Origin: an uncultured Prevotellaceae bacterium
Lineage (GTDB): Bacteria; Bacteroidota; Bacteroidia; Bacteroidales; Bacteroidaceae
Assembly (NCBI GenBank): GCA_946624335.1
Contig: CAMOSA010000118.1
Coordinates: 1 to 7,556, forward strand
Length of the DNA stretch: 7,556 nt
Reading direction: 5' to 3'
The first letter of the stretch is position 1. The number at the start of each line of letters is the position of its first letter. The position numbers and the translations under genes are program-made. The notes beneath the pieces are model-generated. The model had not been told where the DNA came from. It searched no databases and was given only the letters and a program-made list of their open reading frames with translations. Of this stretch, positions 1 to 7,467 are shown piece after piece.

Positions 1-16
1 CATCATTCCGAGAGGG

Positions 17-33
17 CGACCCCTTTAGGGTCG
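17..33. other. Short GC-rich hairpin near the left edge
   Basis: CGACCC (17-22) and GGGTCG (28-33) are perfect inverted repeats around a 5-base loop. A weaker outer pairing of AGAGG (11-15) with CCTCT (54-58) is possible. No T-run follows directly on either strand, so a standard intrinsic terminator is not supported. It could be part of a coding end that lies mostly outside the window. Confidence 0.35.
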
Positions 34-70
34 ATGCCGATGCTGGCTGACATCCTCTATACGTATTCGC

Positions 71-98
71 ACTTTTCACTCTTTCACTTTTCACTTTC
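71..98 (+). repeat. Short tandem-like TTTCACT tract
   Basis: The ten-base word ACTTTTCACT occurs at 71-80 and again at 86-95, with a related CTTTCACT between them, giving an imperfect pyrimidine-rich repeat with a period of about 15. Tracts like this are common in Bacteroidales spacers. No function can be assigned; it may vary in copy number between strains. Confidence 0.6.
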
Positions 99-173
99 TT
101 GTGACATGTGCGGTACTTTTAAAACAAAAAAATAAAAAAATGCTGAGGCTATTTTTTACTTTAAAATTCATTT

Positions 174-209
174 TTTCGGTGCACCCGGATTATTCCGAAA
201 GAGGTGCAC
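174..209. promoter_or_regulatory. Paired GGTGCAC words with overlapping inverted repeats
   Basis: GGTGCAC occurs at 178-184 and 203-209, 25 bases apart; the first copy is part of the eight-base palindrome GGTGCACC (178-185). Between and around them are inverted repeats: TTTCGG (174-179) with CCGAAA (195-200), and CGGA (186-189) with TCCG (194-197). The element lies about 100-135 bases upstream of the predicted tamB promoter, so it could be an operator or an RNA structure of an upstream transcript. Function is inferred only from symmetry and position. Confidence 0.25.
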
Positions 210-310
210 AAATGGCTGTGAAGAGCTTGCAGAGGGGGCGAATTCGAACTTTTCGGGGTCATAAGTTCCAATTTTTATCATGTGTGGCTTATAATCTCGA
301 AAATTATGTC

Positions 311-318
311 TAATTTTG
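311..318 (+). promoter_or_regulatory. Bacteroidota -7 promoter box for tamB-tamL
   Basis: TAATTTTG matches the Bacteroidota primary sigma factor -7 consensus TAnnTTTG exactly. The expected TTTG at -33 is not clear; only TGTG-type sequence (281-286) lies upstream, a little too far. Transcription would start near 323-326, giving a leader of only about 20 bases before the tamB ATG. An AAGGAA stretch (328-333) 11 bases before the ATG may serve as a weak ribosome binding site. Confidence 0.6.
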
Positions 319-344
319 CAGCAGAAAAAGGAATCTGACGTGCG

Positions 345-3300
345 ATGAAGCGACTCTTCAAATGGATAGCTGTGGCTGTGGCGGTGCCGGTGGTGCTCGT
401 CGCCCTGCTCATCGTGCTGCTGTATCTGCCCCCGTTTCAGGATTTTGCCGTGCAGTGGGCATCGCGCTATGCGTCTGAGCAGACGGGTTATGACATCCGT
501 GTCGGCCGTCTGCGTGTCACGCCGCTGCTTGATGTCGGCGTTGACGCGTTGACGGTGTGTGATGCAGCCGGTGACACGCTCGTGGCTGCCGGACGGGCCG
601 TTGTCGACCTGGATCTCAGTCAGGTCCTGCAGCGACGCATCGGCATCGAAGCCCTGACGCTCGACGGCGTGAAGCTCAACACGAAGGAGATGATCGCCTC
701 CACTGTCGTTCGTGGCACCTTAGACCATCTGGAGCTTGACGACGATATCGACTTGTTGCAGCAGCGGGTGGTCTTGCGACAGGTGGCGGTTCGCGGGCTT
801 GACGTGGATGTGCTGCTACGCGATACGACTGTTGAGGATACGACCGCCTCAACGCCCATAGAATGGACGGTGGCCATCGCTCATGCCGCCATTGACGATG
901 CCTGCGTGAGGTTGCAGATGGCCGATAGCACGCGCTTGCTGCTTGACTCACTCGGCCTCGCCGTGGACAGCCTGAACATCGACCTGGGGCAGGAATCGCT
1001 CAGCGTCAGTCATGCCCGGCTGTCGACACCATCGTCTGCGGTCGATGTCCGTGGTGCGATGGATTTCAAGGCTTTGCAGCCGGGGGCTGGCGGCGCGATG
1101 GACATCTCGCTACAGACGTCGCTCTCCAGACGCGACCTGTTGCAGCACGCTGCGCCGTGGCTGCCCAATGGCTTGGCCGGAGCTTATCCCGACCGTCCGT
1201 TGGACCTTACGCTCTCGCTCGGCGGCAATATCGACTCAGTGTATGTGCGGCGGGTCGAGGCAGTGCTGCCGGGAAGCGTCCATGCCGCCATCACCGGAGA
1301 CTTGGTGGCGCTGACAGACAGCACGAGACGGCACGGCACGCTGGCCTTTGACCTGCAGACGGAGGACATCGAATGGGTGCGACCGCTCGCCGGCTCGTCC
1401 TTGGACGGCGTCTGTCTGCCGCGGATGCAGTTGGCCGGCACGGCGCTTGCCGATGGTGCCGCCTACGATGTCCAAGCCGAACTGCACGAGGGTGGGGGAG
1501 TGGTCTCGCTGGCTGGACGCTTCGATACCTCGGGTGCCCTGAGCTATGACGCCAGCCTCAACGTCAACCGCCTGGACTTGCGCCATTTTGTTCCCGACCT
1601 GTCGACGAGTCCGCTGACGGCTAAGGCTAAGGTCAAGGGCTGTGGCACCGACTTGTTTGACGATGCTACGCGTCTCGACGCCAGCATCGCGGTGCAGGCC
1701 TTGAGCTATGACCGCCTGAACCTGAGCGGTACTTCGCTCACGGCTCATGTGGCCCGCGGCCAAGGTCGTGCTCATGTCGAGGCCGACAGTCCTTTGCTGG
1801 CCATGGCCGCCGATGTCAGTGCCCATCTCGACCGCATCACCGACCTGACTTTTGCAGCTGACGTCACGCGTGCCGACCTCCATGGCTTAGGGCTTGTCGA
1901 TCACCCCCTCAGCACTGCCATGCGTCTGCACGTCGACGGACACACCGACCTGGGGCATAACCATCGCCTGGAAGGCACGATCACTGATATCCAGCTGATG
2001 CCGGGCGACACGCTCTTCAGGCCCGAGGACGTCACGCTGTCTGCGCTGCTGCGTCGCGACACCACCTATGCTCATGTCACCAGCGGCGACTTGGAACTGA
2101 CGTTGCGTGGTCACACGGGCTACGACCGCCTGCTCACTCAGTTCTCCCGCCTCGCCGACGAGTTCGGACGCCAGCTTGACAACCGTCGCATCAACCTGCA
2201 GGACTTGACACGCCATCTGCCTCAGATCGACCTGCGGATGAGCTCTGGCACCGAAAACCCGCTGCACGATATCGCTGCCTCGATGGGCTACGACTATGGT
2301 TCCATGCGCGTCGGCCTGCGCCTTGACCCCGCCACCGGCATCAATGGCGGCGGACGTATTATGGCCTTGAACACGGGCGCTATACTGTTGGACACGATAG
2401 CTCTGCACTGCTACCAGGACTCTGCTGACGTGCGGCTTGACGCTCGTGTACGTAATAATCGTCGCAATCCCCATTTCACGTTCGATGCGCGACTGAACGC
2501 CTATCTGAACAGCGAAGGCCTCGCGGGCGCGAACCTATTATATTACGATGACCGTGGCAAGAAGGGCGTCGACCTGGGCATGAGGGCTGAGATGACCGAC
2601 GATGGGTTCCTCGTGCGTCTTGATCCGCTCAATCCGATGATTGCCTATCGCACCTTCCGTCTCAACGCCGACAACTTCGTCATGCTCGGTAAGGGTAACC
2701 GCGTCGAAGCCGATGTTGATTTGCTGGCCGATGACGGCACTGGTCTCCATCTTTATTCTTCGCCCAACGACGAGGCGTTGCAGGACCTCACGGTGAGCAT
2801 CAATCGGCTGAACTTGGGTGAGCTGACGACTGTTATCCCCTACGCGCCCCGACTGGCGGGCTATCTCCATGGCGATGCCCATCTCATACAGACGAGTGAG
2901 CACGTGAGCGTGGCGGCCGACGTGAACGTCGACGATCTCGTCTACGACGGTGCCCGCCTGGGGCAGATTGGCGTGCAGGCGGTCTATCTGCCTAATGCCG
3001 ATGGCAGCCAGTTCATCGATGGCAACCTGCTGCAGACGGGGATGCCCGTGGCCTCGTTCTCTGGAACTTATACCCCGAAGGCTGGGCAGGGCTTGTTAGA
3101 TATCGACGCGACGCTCGATCGTCTGCCTTTCTCGTTGATGAACGGATTCTTCCCCGATGGCTTGGCACAGCTTGAGGGTGTAGCCGTAGGTAACTTGCAC
3201 GTTGGCGGCACGACCGTCCAGCCCCTCGTCAATGGCGAGATCAGCACGGTCGGCCTCAAGTGCGTCTCTGTACCTTATAGCCTCGACCTGCGCTTTGCCG

Positions 3301-4658
3301 ACAATACGCTGGCGGTGGTCGACAGTGAGTTGCGCCTGAACGCCCTCAGTGTCTATTCTACAGGCGCTAATCCCTTCGTGCTCGACGGGACAGTCACCTT
3401 TGCCAATCTCGACCGTATCGCTGTCGATGCCAAGATGTCTGCCAAGAACTTTGAACTCATTAATGCCAAGAAAACGTCAAAGGCGCTGGCTTACGGCAAA
3501 GCCTTTGTCGACTTCAGCGCCAACCTGCGTGGCACGTTGGACAATTTGCGCGTGATGGGACGCCTCAACGTGTTGGGAAACACCGACCTGACCTATGTCC
3601 TGGCCGATTCGCCGCTGACGGTCGAGGACCAGCTGGAAGGTCTCGTCGAGTTCGTCGACTTCACGGATTCCACTTATGTCTCTACAGAGCAGCGTGCTAA
3701 GCCGCAGCACCTGAACGTCACGATGAGCATTGAGATCGACGATGCGGCGCTGCTCCACTGTCTGCTGAGCCCTGATGCTTCGAGCTATGTCGACCTCGAG
3801 GGCGGCGGCGATCTGATGATGAGCTATTCGCCCGAGAAAGACCTACAGCTTAACGGGCGCTATACCGTCAACAGCGGCACGCTGAAGTATACGATGATGG
3901 TTATACCCCTCAAAGAGTTTCGCATAAAGAGCGGCAGCTACGTTGAGTTCCGAGGACCGATTATGAATCCGACGCTCAACCTGAGTGCTACCGAACGCGT
4001 ACGTACTACGGTCACAGAGAACGACCATCCACGCAGCGTCAGCTTCGATGTCGGACTCAACGTGTCGCAGACACTCGAAGACATGGGCCTGGAGTTCACG
4101 CTTGAGGCGCCGGAGGACATGGCTATACAGAATGACCTCAACACCATGAGTGCTGAGCAGCGCGGTCGGCTCGCTGTGACGATGCTGGCCACCGGCATGT
4201 ACGTCAACGATGCCGGCAGCAATACCAGCGGAGGTGTTACGGGGCAGAACGCCCTCAACGCCTTCCTGCAAGGACAGATCTCAAACATCACCAGCAAAGC
4301 GCTGAAGAGCGTTGACCTCTCGCTGGGGATGGAGCAGGGAACGGGTGCCACGGGCGGTACGACGACAGACTACAGCTTCCGCTTCGCCAAACGTTTCTGG
4401 GGCAACCGCATCAGCATCATCGTGGGCGGTAAGGTCAGCACGGGAGAGGACGCACAGAACACTGGGCAGTCGCTCATCGACAACGTGAGCATCGAGTACC
4501 GCCTCGATAAGAGTGCTACGCGCTATGTCAACCTCTTCTATGACAAAAACTACGAGTCGATGCTTGACGGCGAAGTAACCGAGATGGGCGCAGGACTCGT
4601 GCTGCGCCGCAAGACCAATAAGCTCGGTGAGCTTTTCTTGTTCAAAAAGAAAGAATAA
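345..4658 (+). CDS. tamB: TamB family translocation/assembly module protein (DUF490)
   Basis: Large periplasmic protein anchored in the inner membrane. In the TAM system TamB bridges the envelope and works with an Omp85 partner in outer-membrane protein insertion; the wider AsmA/TamB class is also linked to lipid transport. It has 1437 residues, near the usual length for this phylum. Residues 2-3 are KR, followed by one hydrophobic anchor (about 8-28). An AsmA-like start follows (about 30-95), then a long series of alternating beta-strand segments with no catalytic motifs. An amphipathic helical stretch interrupts this at about 593-624. The C-terminal TamB domain is clear from about 1080: GRYTVNSGTLKYT near 1171, FRIKSGSYVEFRGPIMNPTL near 1192, MSAEQRGRLAVTMLATGMY near 1268, and an ending of LRRKTNKLGELF type. 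ATG 345 is the first possible start, since an in-frame TGA sits at 336. The stop is four bases before tamL, so the two are co-transcribed. Family assignment is firm; the substrate is unknown. Confidence 0.93.
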   Translation: MKRLFKWIAVAVAVPVVLVALLIVLLYLPPFQDFAVQWASRYASEQTGYDIRVGRLRVTPLLDVGVDALTVCDAAGDTLVAAGRAVVDLDLSQVLQRRIGIEALTLDGVKLNTKEMIASTVVRGTLDHLELDDDIDLLQQRVVLRQVAVRGLDVDVLLRDTTVEDTTASTPIEWTVAIAHAAIDDACVRLQMADSTRLLLDSLGLAVDSLNIDLGQESLSVSHARLSTPSSAVDVRGAMDFKALQPGAGGAMDISLQTSLSRRDLLQHAAPWLPNGLAGAYPDRPLDLTLSLGGNIDSVYVRRVEAVLPGSVHAAITGDLVALTDSTRRHGTLAFDLQTEDIEWVRPLAGSSLDGVCLPRMQLAGTALADGAAYDVQAELHEGGGVVSLAGRFDTSGALSYDASLNVNRLDLRHFVPDLSTSPLTAKAKVKGCGTDLFDDATRLDASIAVQALSYDRLNLSGTSLTAHVARGQGRAHVEADSPLLAMAADVSAHLDRITDLTFAADVTRADLHGLGLVDHPLSTAMRLHVDGHTDLGHNHRLEGTITDIQLMPGDTLFRPEDVTLSALLRRDTTYAHVTSGDLELTLRGHTGYDRLLTQFSRLADEFGRQLDNRRINLQDLTRHLPQIDLRMSSGTENPLHDIAASMGYDYGSMRVGLRLDPATGINGGGRIMALNTGAILLDTIALHCYQDSADVRLDARVRNNRRNPHFTFDARLNAYLNSEGLAGANLLYYDDRGKKGVDLGMRAEMTDDGFLVRLDPLNPMIAYRTFRLNADNFVMLGKGNRVEADVDLLADDGTGLHLYSSPNDEALQDLTVSINRLNLGELTTVIPYAPRLAGYLHGDAHLIQTSEHVSVAADVNVDDLVYDGARLGQIGVQAVYLPNADGSQFIDGNLLQTGMPVASFSGTYTPKAGQGLLDIDATLDRLPFSLMNGFFPDGLAQLEGVAVGNLHVGGTTVQPLVNGEISTVGLKCVSVPYSLDLRFADNTLAVVDSELRLNALSVYSTGANPFVLDGTVTFANLDRIAVDAKMSAKNFELINAKKTSKALAYGKAFVDFSANLRGTLDNLRVMGRLNVLGNTDLTYVLADSPLTVEDQLEGLVEFVDFTDSTYVSTEQRAKPQHLNVTMSIEIDDAALLHCLLSPDASSYVDLEGGGDLMMSYSPEKDLQLNGRYTVNSGTLKYTMMVIPLKEFRIKSGSYVEFRGPIMNPTLNLSATERVRTTVTENDHPRSVSFDVGLNVSQTLEDMGLEFTLEAPEDMAIQNDLNTMSAEQRGRLAVTMLATGMYVNDAGSNTSGGVTGQNALNAFLQGQISNITSKALKSVDLSLGMEQGTGATGGTTTDYSFRFAKRFWGNRISIIVGGKVSTGEDAQNTGQSLIDNVSIEYRLDKSATRYVNLFYDKNYESMLDGEVTEMGAGLVLRRKTNKLGELFLFKKKE

Positions 4659-4662
4659 GGCA

Positions 4663-7212
4663 ATGAGAGGTACAACATATATCATTCATCATATCATCAT
4701 CATCGCCGTGACTGCGATGATGGTTGCCTGCTCCACCACGGCGCGCTTGCCCGAGGATGAGGTGCTGTACACGGGCATCTCGGAAATAGCCTATGGTCAC
4801 AAGGCCAGCGACCCCAAGGCACGGCGGCAGGCTCGGCGCGACAGCACAGGCGTCATCACGGCTGTCGCCAAAGCCTACATGACCATCGAGGATATCCTCT
4901 CGGGCAACGTCGATGCGCGCACAAAGCTGCAACGCCTTCATGCGGCAGACAGCCTCTTTACGCCTTCGCAGCGCGATTCTCTGCGACATGAGATAGCCCT
5001 CGTCGACAGCGCCACGGCCGCCGTACGTGCAGAGGTCGATGCCGCGCTGGCCTATGCCCCCAATGGTAGTCTCTTCGGCAGCTCGTCGGTGCGCTGGCCC
5101 TTCTCTTTCGGCCTCTGGTTCTACAACCGATTCGAAGGGTCCACATCGGCTGTCGGCCGCTGGCTGTTCAACAGCTTTGCTGCCCAGCCCCGTACCATCA
5201 GTATGGCCAATCCCCGTCTGCGCACACAGGTCGCTCGGCAGACGTTGCGTGCCTATGGCTTTTTCCACGGCTCGGCAGATTACGAGGTCTTTCCCTATGG
5301 CAAGGAGAATCGCAAGGCGAAGATTGCCTACAGCGTTTACCCTGGACCGCTCTTCCGCCTCGGGACTATTGAATATCAGCGCTTCGGTGCAGTCACAGAC
5401 AGCCTGATCCGTGCCAGCGTCTCGCAATCGCTCATTCACACAGGCGACCCCTTCAGTGCGCCCAATCTGGATGGCGAACGAACGCGCCTGAGCGAACTCT
5501 TCCGCAATAATGGTTTCTATTTCTATCGCCCCGAGTTCATCCAATTCCGTGCTGATACCCTCCAGACGCCCAACACCGTTCACCTGCAGGTGCGCCCCGA
5601 CCCTGAAATGCCGGCGCAAGCCGACAACCGTTTTTATATTGGTCGGACGCAAATCACGGTGCTGCCTCATGGCGCGCGTACTATCACCGACAGCCTCGGC
5701 TATCGGGCCTTTAACCTTCGATGGGGAGGAGCCACAGAGAAGCCGCCGATCCGCTTCGGAGCCATACGCCACTACCTCTTCTACGAAAAAGGGTCGCTCT
5801 ACCGGCAGCGCTTGCATGAGCTTATCCAGAACAAACTCTCCGGCATGGGCGTATTCTCAAACATTCAAATGAATTATACGCCGCGTGACACTTCGGCCAG
5901 CTGTGATACGCTCGACGTGAACATCTTTGCTATACTCGACAAACCGTGGGACAGCGAGTTCGAGGCAAAGGTGACCAACAAAAGCAATGGCCTGTTGGGC
6001 CCCGGTGTGGCTTGGGGCATGACCAAGCGCAATGCCCTCCGCGGTGCCGAGACCGTTAATTTCAAGGTTCATGGCAGTTACGAATGGCAGACGGGCTCTT
6101 CGGTCACTGAGGGCAATCGCGACCGTAAGTTGCTCAACTCCTTCGAGCTCGGTGCGTCGACGACGCTCACCTATCCTCGCATACGCTTCTTCGGCCTGGC
6201 CAGCAAATTGAATCGCCGTGCCGAAGGCTCTACCAATTATCGTCTCGAGGTCGACTGGATGAACCGTTCAGACTATTTCCAGATGGTCAACTTCGGTGGT
6301 CGCATCGCCTACACCTATCGGCGTTCGCGACGTGTGCGCCATGAGCTGACGCCCCTGCGCCTCGATTATACCATGCTGGCCCGCCGTTCTGAGCGTTTCG
6401 ATTCCATTATCAACGCCAACCAGGCGCTCTATGTCTCTATGCGCAACCAGCTTGTGCCGTCCATGGCCTATGCAATGACTTATAACCGCCGATGGCGTGA
6501 GAGCAAACACCAGCGCTCGTTCATAGCTACTGTTAAACAGGCTGGCAATATCACCAATGGCCTATACGCTTTGGCCGGTCGCAACGCTGGCGAGACCGAC
6601 AAGCATCTGCTCGGCGTACCTTTCGCACAGTTTGTCCGGCTCACTGGCGAGTGGCGTGAAACGTTCCCTGTGACCTACCGCTCGACCGTTGCTGCACGCG
6701 TTTTCCTCGGCGCCGTGTGGAGCTATGGAAACAGCACGATGGCTCCATACGCCGACCTGTTTAATGTCGGCGGCGCTAACAGTATACGTGCCTTTGCAGT
6801 GCGCTCGATAGGTCCAGGTCGCTATCATCCCTCCAATTCCTCGTGGAGCTATGTCGATCAGGTCGGCAATCTCAAGTTTGAGGCCAACGTTGAGTACCGT
6901 TTCCCGCTTGTCGGCAGTCTCGAGGGCGCTGTGTTCCTCGATGCCGGTAATGTCTGGCTCATGCGCCCTGACGAGGCCCGCCCGGGCGGCGCAATAGATG
7001 TCCGCCACTTAGGCGAAGACATAGCTCTTGGCACGGGGGCTGGCTTCCGCTACGATCTGGATTTCCTCGTTCTCCGTTTTGATATCGGTGTCGGCCTTCA
7101 TGCGCCTTATGATACTGGCCGCCGCACCAGTTCCGGACGCAGGCCATACTATAATATGCGCCGTTTCTGGGACTCCCTTGGCTTTCACATCGCCGTCGGC
7201 TATCCTTTCTGA
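4663..7212 (+). CDS. tamL: Lipidated Omp85/TamA-family outer-membrane protein (TamL type)
   Basis: Outer-membrane barrel partner of TamB. The chosen start gives 849 residues. The frame stays open to an ATG at 4627 inside tamB, but that start would add 12 polar residues (MSFSCSKRKNKA) ahead of the signal peptide. From 4663, residues 1-22 form a lipoprotein signal with lipobox MVAC, predicting lipidated Cys23. No acidic cluster follows the Cys, so no Bacteroidota surface-export signal is seen; an inner-leaflet, periplasm-facing anchor fits. Residues about 60-180 are a family-specific region containing APNGSLFGSS and FGLWFYNRF. Three POTRA-like segments follow: about 181-230 (LRAYGFFHGSADYEV), 231-316 (ELFRNNGFYFYRPEF) and 322-428 (LSGMGVFSNIQMNY). 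The barrel occupies about 430-849, with the L6-type motif GGANSIRAF near 703-711 and a terminal Phe in VGYPF. This is the TamL variant of TamA known from Bacteroidota. It could equally be labelled a generic BamA/TamA family protein; the main BamA is less likely given the tamB linkage and lipobox. Confidence 0.9.
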   Translation: MRGTTYIIHHIIIIAVTAMMVACSTTARLPEDEVLYTGISEIAYGHKASDPKARRQARRDSTGVITAVAKAYMTIEDILSGNVDARTKLQRLHAADSLFTPSQRDSLRHEIALVDSATAAVRAEVDAALAYAPNGSLFGSSSVRWPFSFGLWFYNRFEGSTSAVGRWLFNSFAAQPRTISMANPRLRTQVARQTLRAYGFFHGSADYEVFPYGKENRKAKIAYSVYPGPLFRLGTIEYQRFGAVTDSLIRASVSQSLIHTGDPFSAPNLDGERTRLSELFRNNGFYFYRPEFIQFRADTLQTPNTVHLQVRPDPEMPAQADNRFYIGRTQITVLPHGARTITDSLGYRAFNLRWGGATEKPPIRFGAIRHYLFYEKGSLYRQRLHELIQNKLSGMGVFSNIQMNYTPRDTSASCDTLDVNIFAILDKPWDSEFEAKVTNKSNGLLGPGVAWGMTKRNALRGAETVNFKVHGSYEWQTGSSVTEGNRDRKLLNSFELGASTTLTYPRIRFFGLASKLNRRAEGSTNYRLEVDWMNRSDYFQMVNFGGRIAYTYRRSRRVRHELTPLRLDYTMLARRSERFDSIINANQALYVSMRNQLVPSMAYAMTYNRRWRESKHQRSFIATVKQAGNITNGLYALAGRNAGETDKHLLGVPFAQFVRLTGEWRETFPVTYRSTVAARVFLGAVWSYGNSTMAPYADLFNVGGANSIRAFAVRSIGPGRYHPSNSSWSYVDQVGNLKFEANVEYRFPLVGSLEGAVFLDAGNVWLMRPDEARPGGAIDVRHLGEDIALGTGAGFRYDLDFLVLRFDIGVGLHAPYDTGRRTSSGRRPYYNMRRFWDSLGFHIAVGYPF

Positions 7213-7353
7213 GCTTTCACGTGAATCGTCGTCAAGGGGAAGGGCAGGCAGCCCATGTACCCTGCATCCCAAGCTATGGACTGAGTTTTGCGATACAGAG
7301 ATAGCGAGAAGGACAAAAAAACACCGCCAGCGAAGAAAAAAAAGCTAATATCG

Positions 7354-7384
7354 TTTCATATTCATTATTTTATGATTAACTTTG
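7354..7384 (+). promoter_or_regulatory. Bacteroidota promoter for the carboxylase gene
   Basis: TAACTTTG (7377-7384) is an exact match to the phylum's -7 consensus TAnnTTTG. TTTC at 7354-7357 lies 19 bases upstream and resembles the -33 element TTTG with one mismatch. Transcription would begin near 7389-7393, leaving a leader of about 115-120 bases. This implies that the downstream gene is expressed independently of tamB-tamL. Confidence 0.65.
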
Positions 7385-7410
7385 CCGCGAAAAACGCCCG
7401 AAGCGGCGTT
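7384..7410 (+). promoter_or_regulatory. GC-rich hairpin(s) at the start of the carboxylase leader
   Basis: AACGCC (7393-7398) pairs perfectly with GGCGTT (7405-7410) around a six-base loop, at or just after the predicted transcription start. A competing pairing joins GCCGC (7384-7388) to GCGGC (7403-7407). A 5'-terminal stem could stabilise the mRNA; regulation by alternative folding is conceivable but only inferred. It is not followed by a T-run. Confidence 0.35.
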
Positions 7411-7451
7411 CCTGCGATGGTCTTCGTGGCCCAATGGCTGTGCAGACCTCG

Positions 7452-7467
7452 TTGATTTACAAATCAA
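7452..7467 (+). other. AT-rich perfect inverted repeat in the leader
   Basis: TTGATTT (7452-7458) and AAATCAA (7461-7467) are perfect inverted repeats separated by two bases. In RNA a six-pair stem or shorter with a small loop could form about 40 bases before the ATG; in DNA it could be a protein-binding palindrome. No known operator is recognised. Confidence 0.35.

Larger units (their letters stand above)
1..344. other. Intergenic region upstream of tamB, with unresolved left edge
   Basis: No gene is supported here. The first 60 bases are GC-rich and could be the end of a neighbouring gene: one plus-strand frame is open from the edge to a TGA at 48-50 (tail ...DPFRVDADAG), but no family is recognisable. 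From about 100 the sequence becomes AT-rich with runs of A and T, as usual for Bacteroidota spacers. A 70-codon plus-strand frame (101-313) is present, but it has no recognisable domain, contains low-complexity A/T runs and ends inside the promoter box, so I do not call it a gene. Sub-features (hairpin, repeat tract, paired GGTGCAC words, promoter) are listed separately. Confidence 0.7.

Noticed and set aside
236..258. TTCGAA-containing segment resembling a tRNA T-loop, a possible tRNA fragment or attachment site
   Set aside because: The flanking bases do not form a five-pair T stem, and no acceptor, anticodon arm or CCA end can be found nearby.
290..295. TATAAT sequence resembling an E. coli -10 box
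   Set aside because: Bacteroidota primary sigma factors use TAnnTTTG; an exact match at 311-318 explains the promoter better, and there is no suitable -35 partner.
101..313. Plus-strand 70-codon open frame upstream of tamB
   Set aside because: It includes A/T homopolymer-derived residues, has no recognisable family and no clear ribosome site, and it terminates inside the tamB promoter box.
1236..1883. Minus-strand open frame of 215 codons inside tamB, with similar ones at 1887-2474 and 2538-2903
   Set aside because: They are antisense shadows of a continuous TamB frame, with no recognisable family and no independent start signals.
4642..5817. Long minus-strand open frame (391 codons) opposite the tamL start
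   Set aside because: It lies fully antisense to well-supported tamB and tamL sequence. Its translation shows no domain or signal peptide, it is rich in Arg, Gly and Ala, and it has no promoter box. Such frames arise from GC-rich codon use.
7221..7304. Short GTG-start open frame after tamL (27 codons)
   Set aside because: No ribosome site, no family resemblance, and it is expected by chance in a spacer of this length.
7028..7348. Plus-strand 106-codon frame overlapping the end of tamL
   Set aside because: Its first 60 codons are out of frame within the conserved tamL barrel end, and the rest is A-rich spacer. No coding evidence.
7347..7370. AT-rich hairpin AATAT/ATATT followed by a T-rich stretch, a possible terminator for tamL
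   Set aside because: The stem has only five A-T pairs, the following tract is interrupted by A's, and it overlaps the -33 region of the next promoter; too weak to call.
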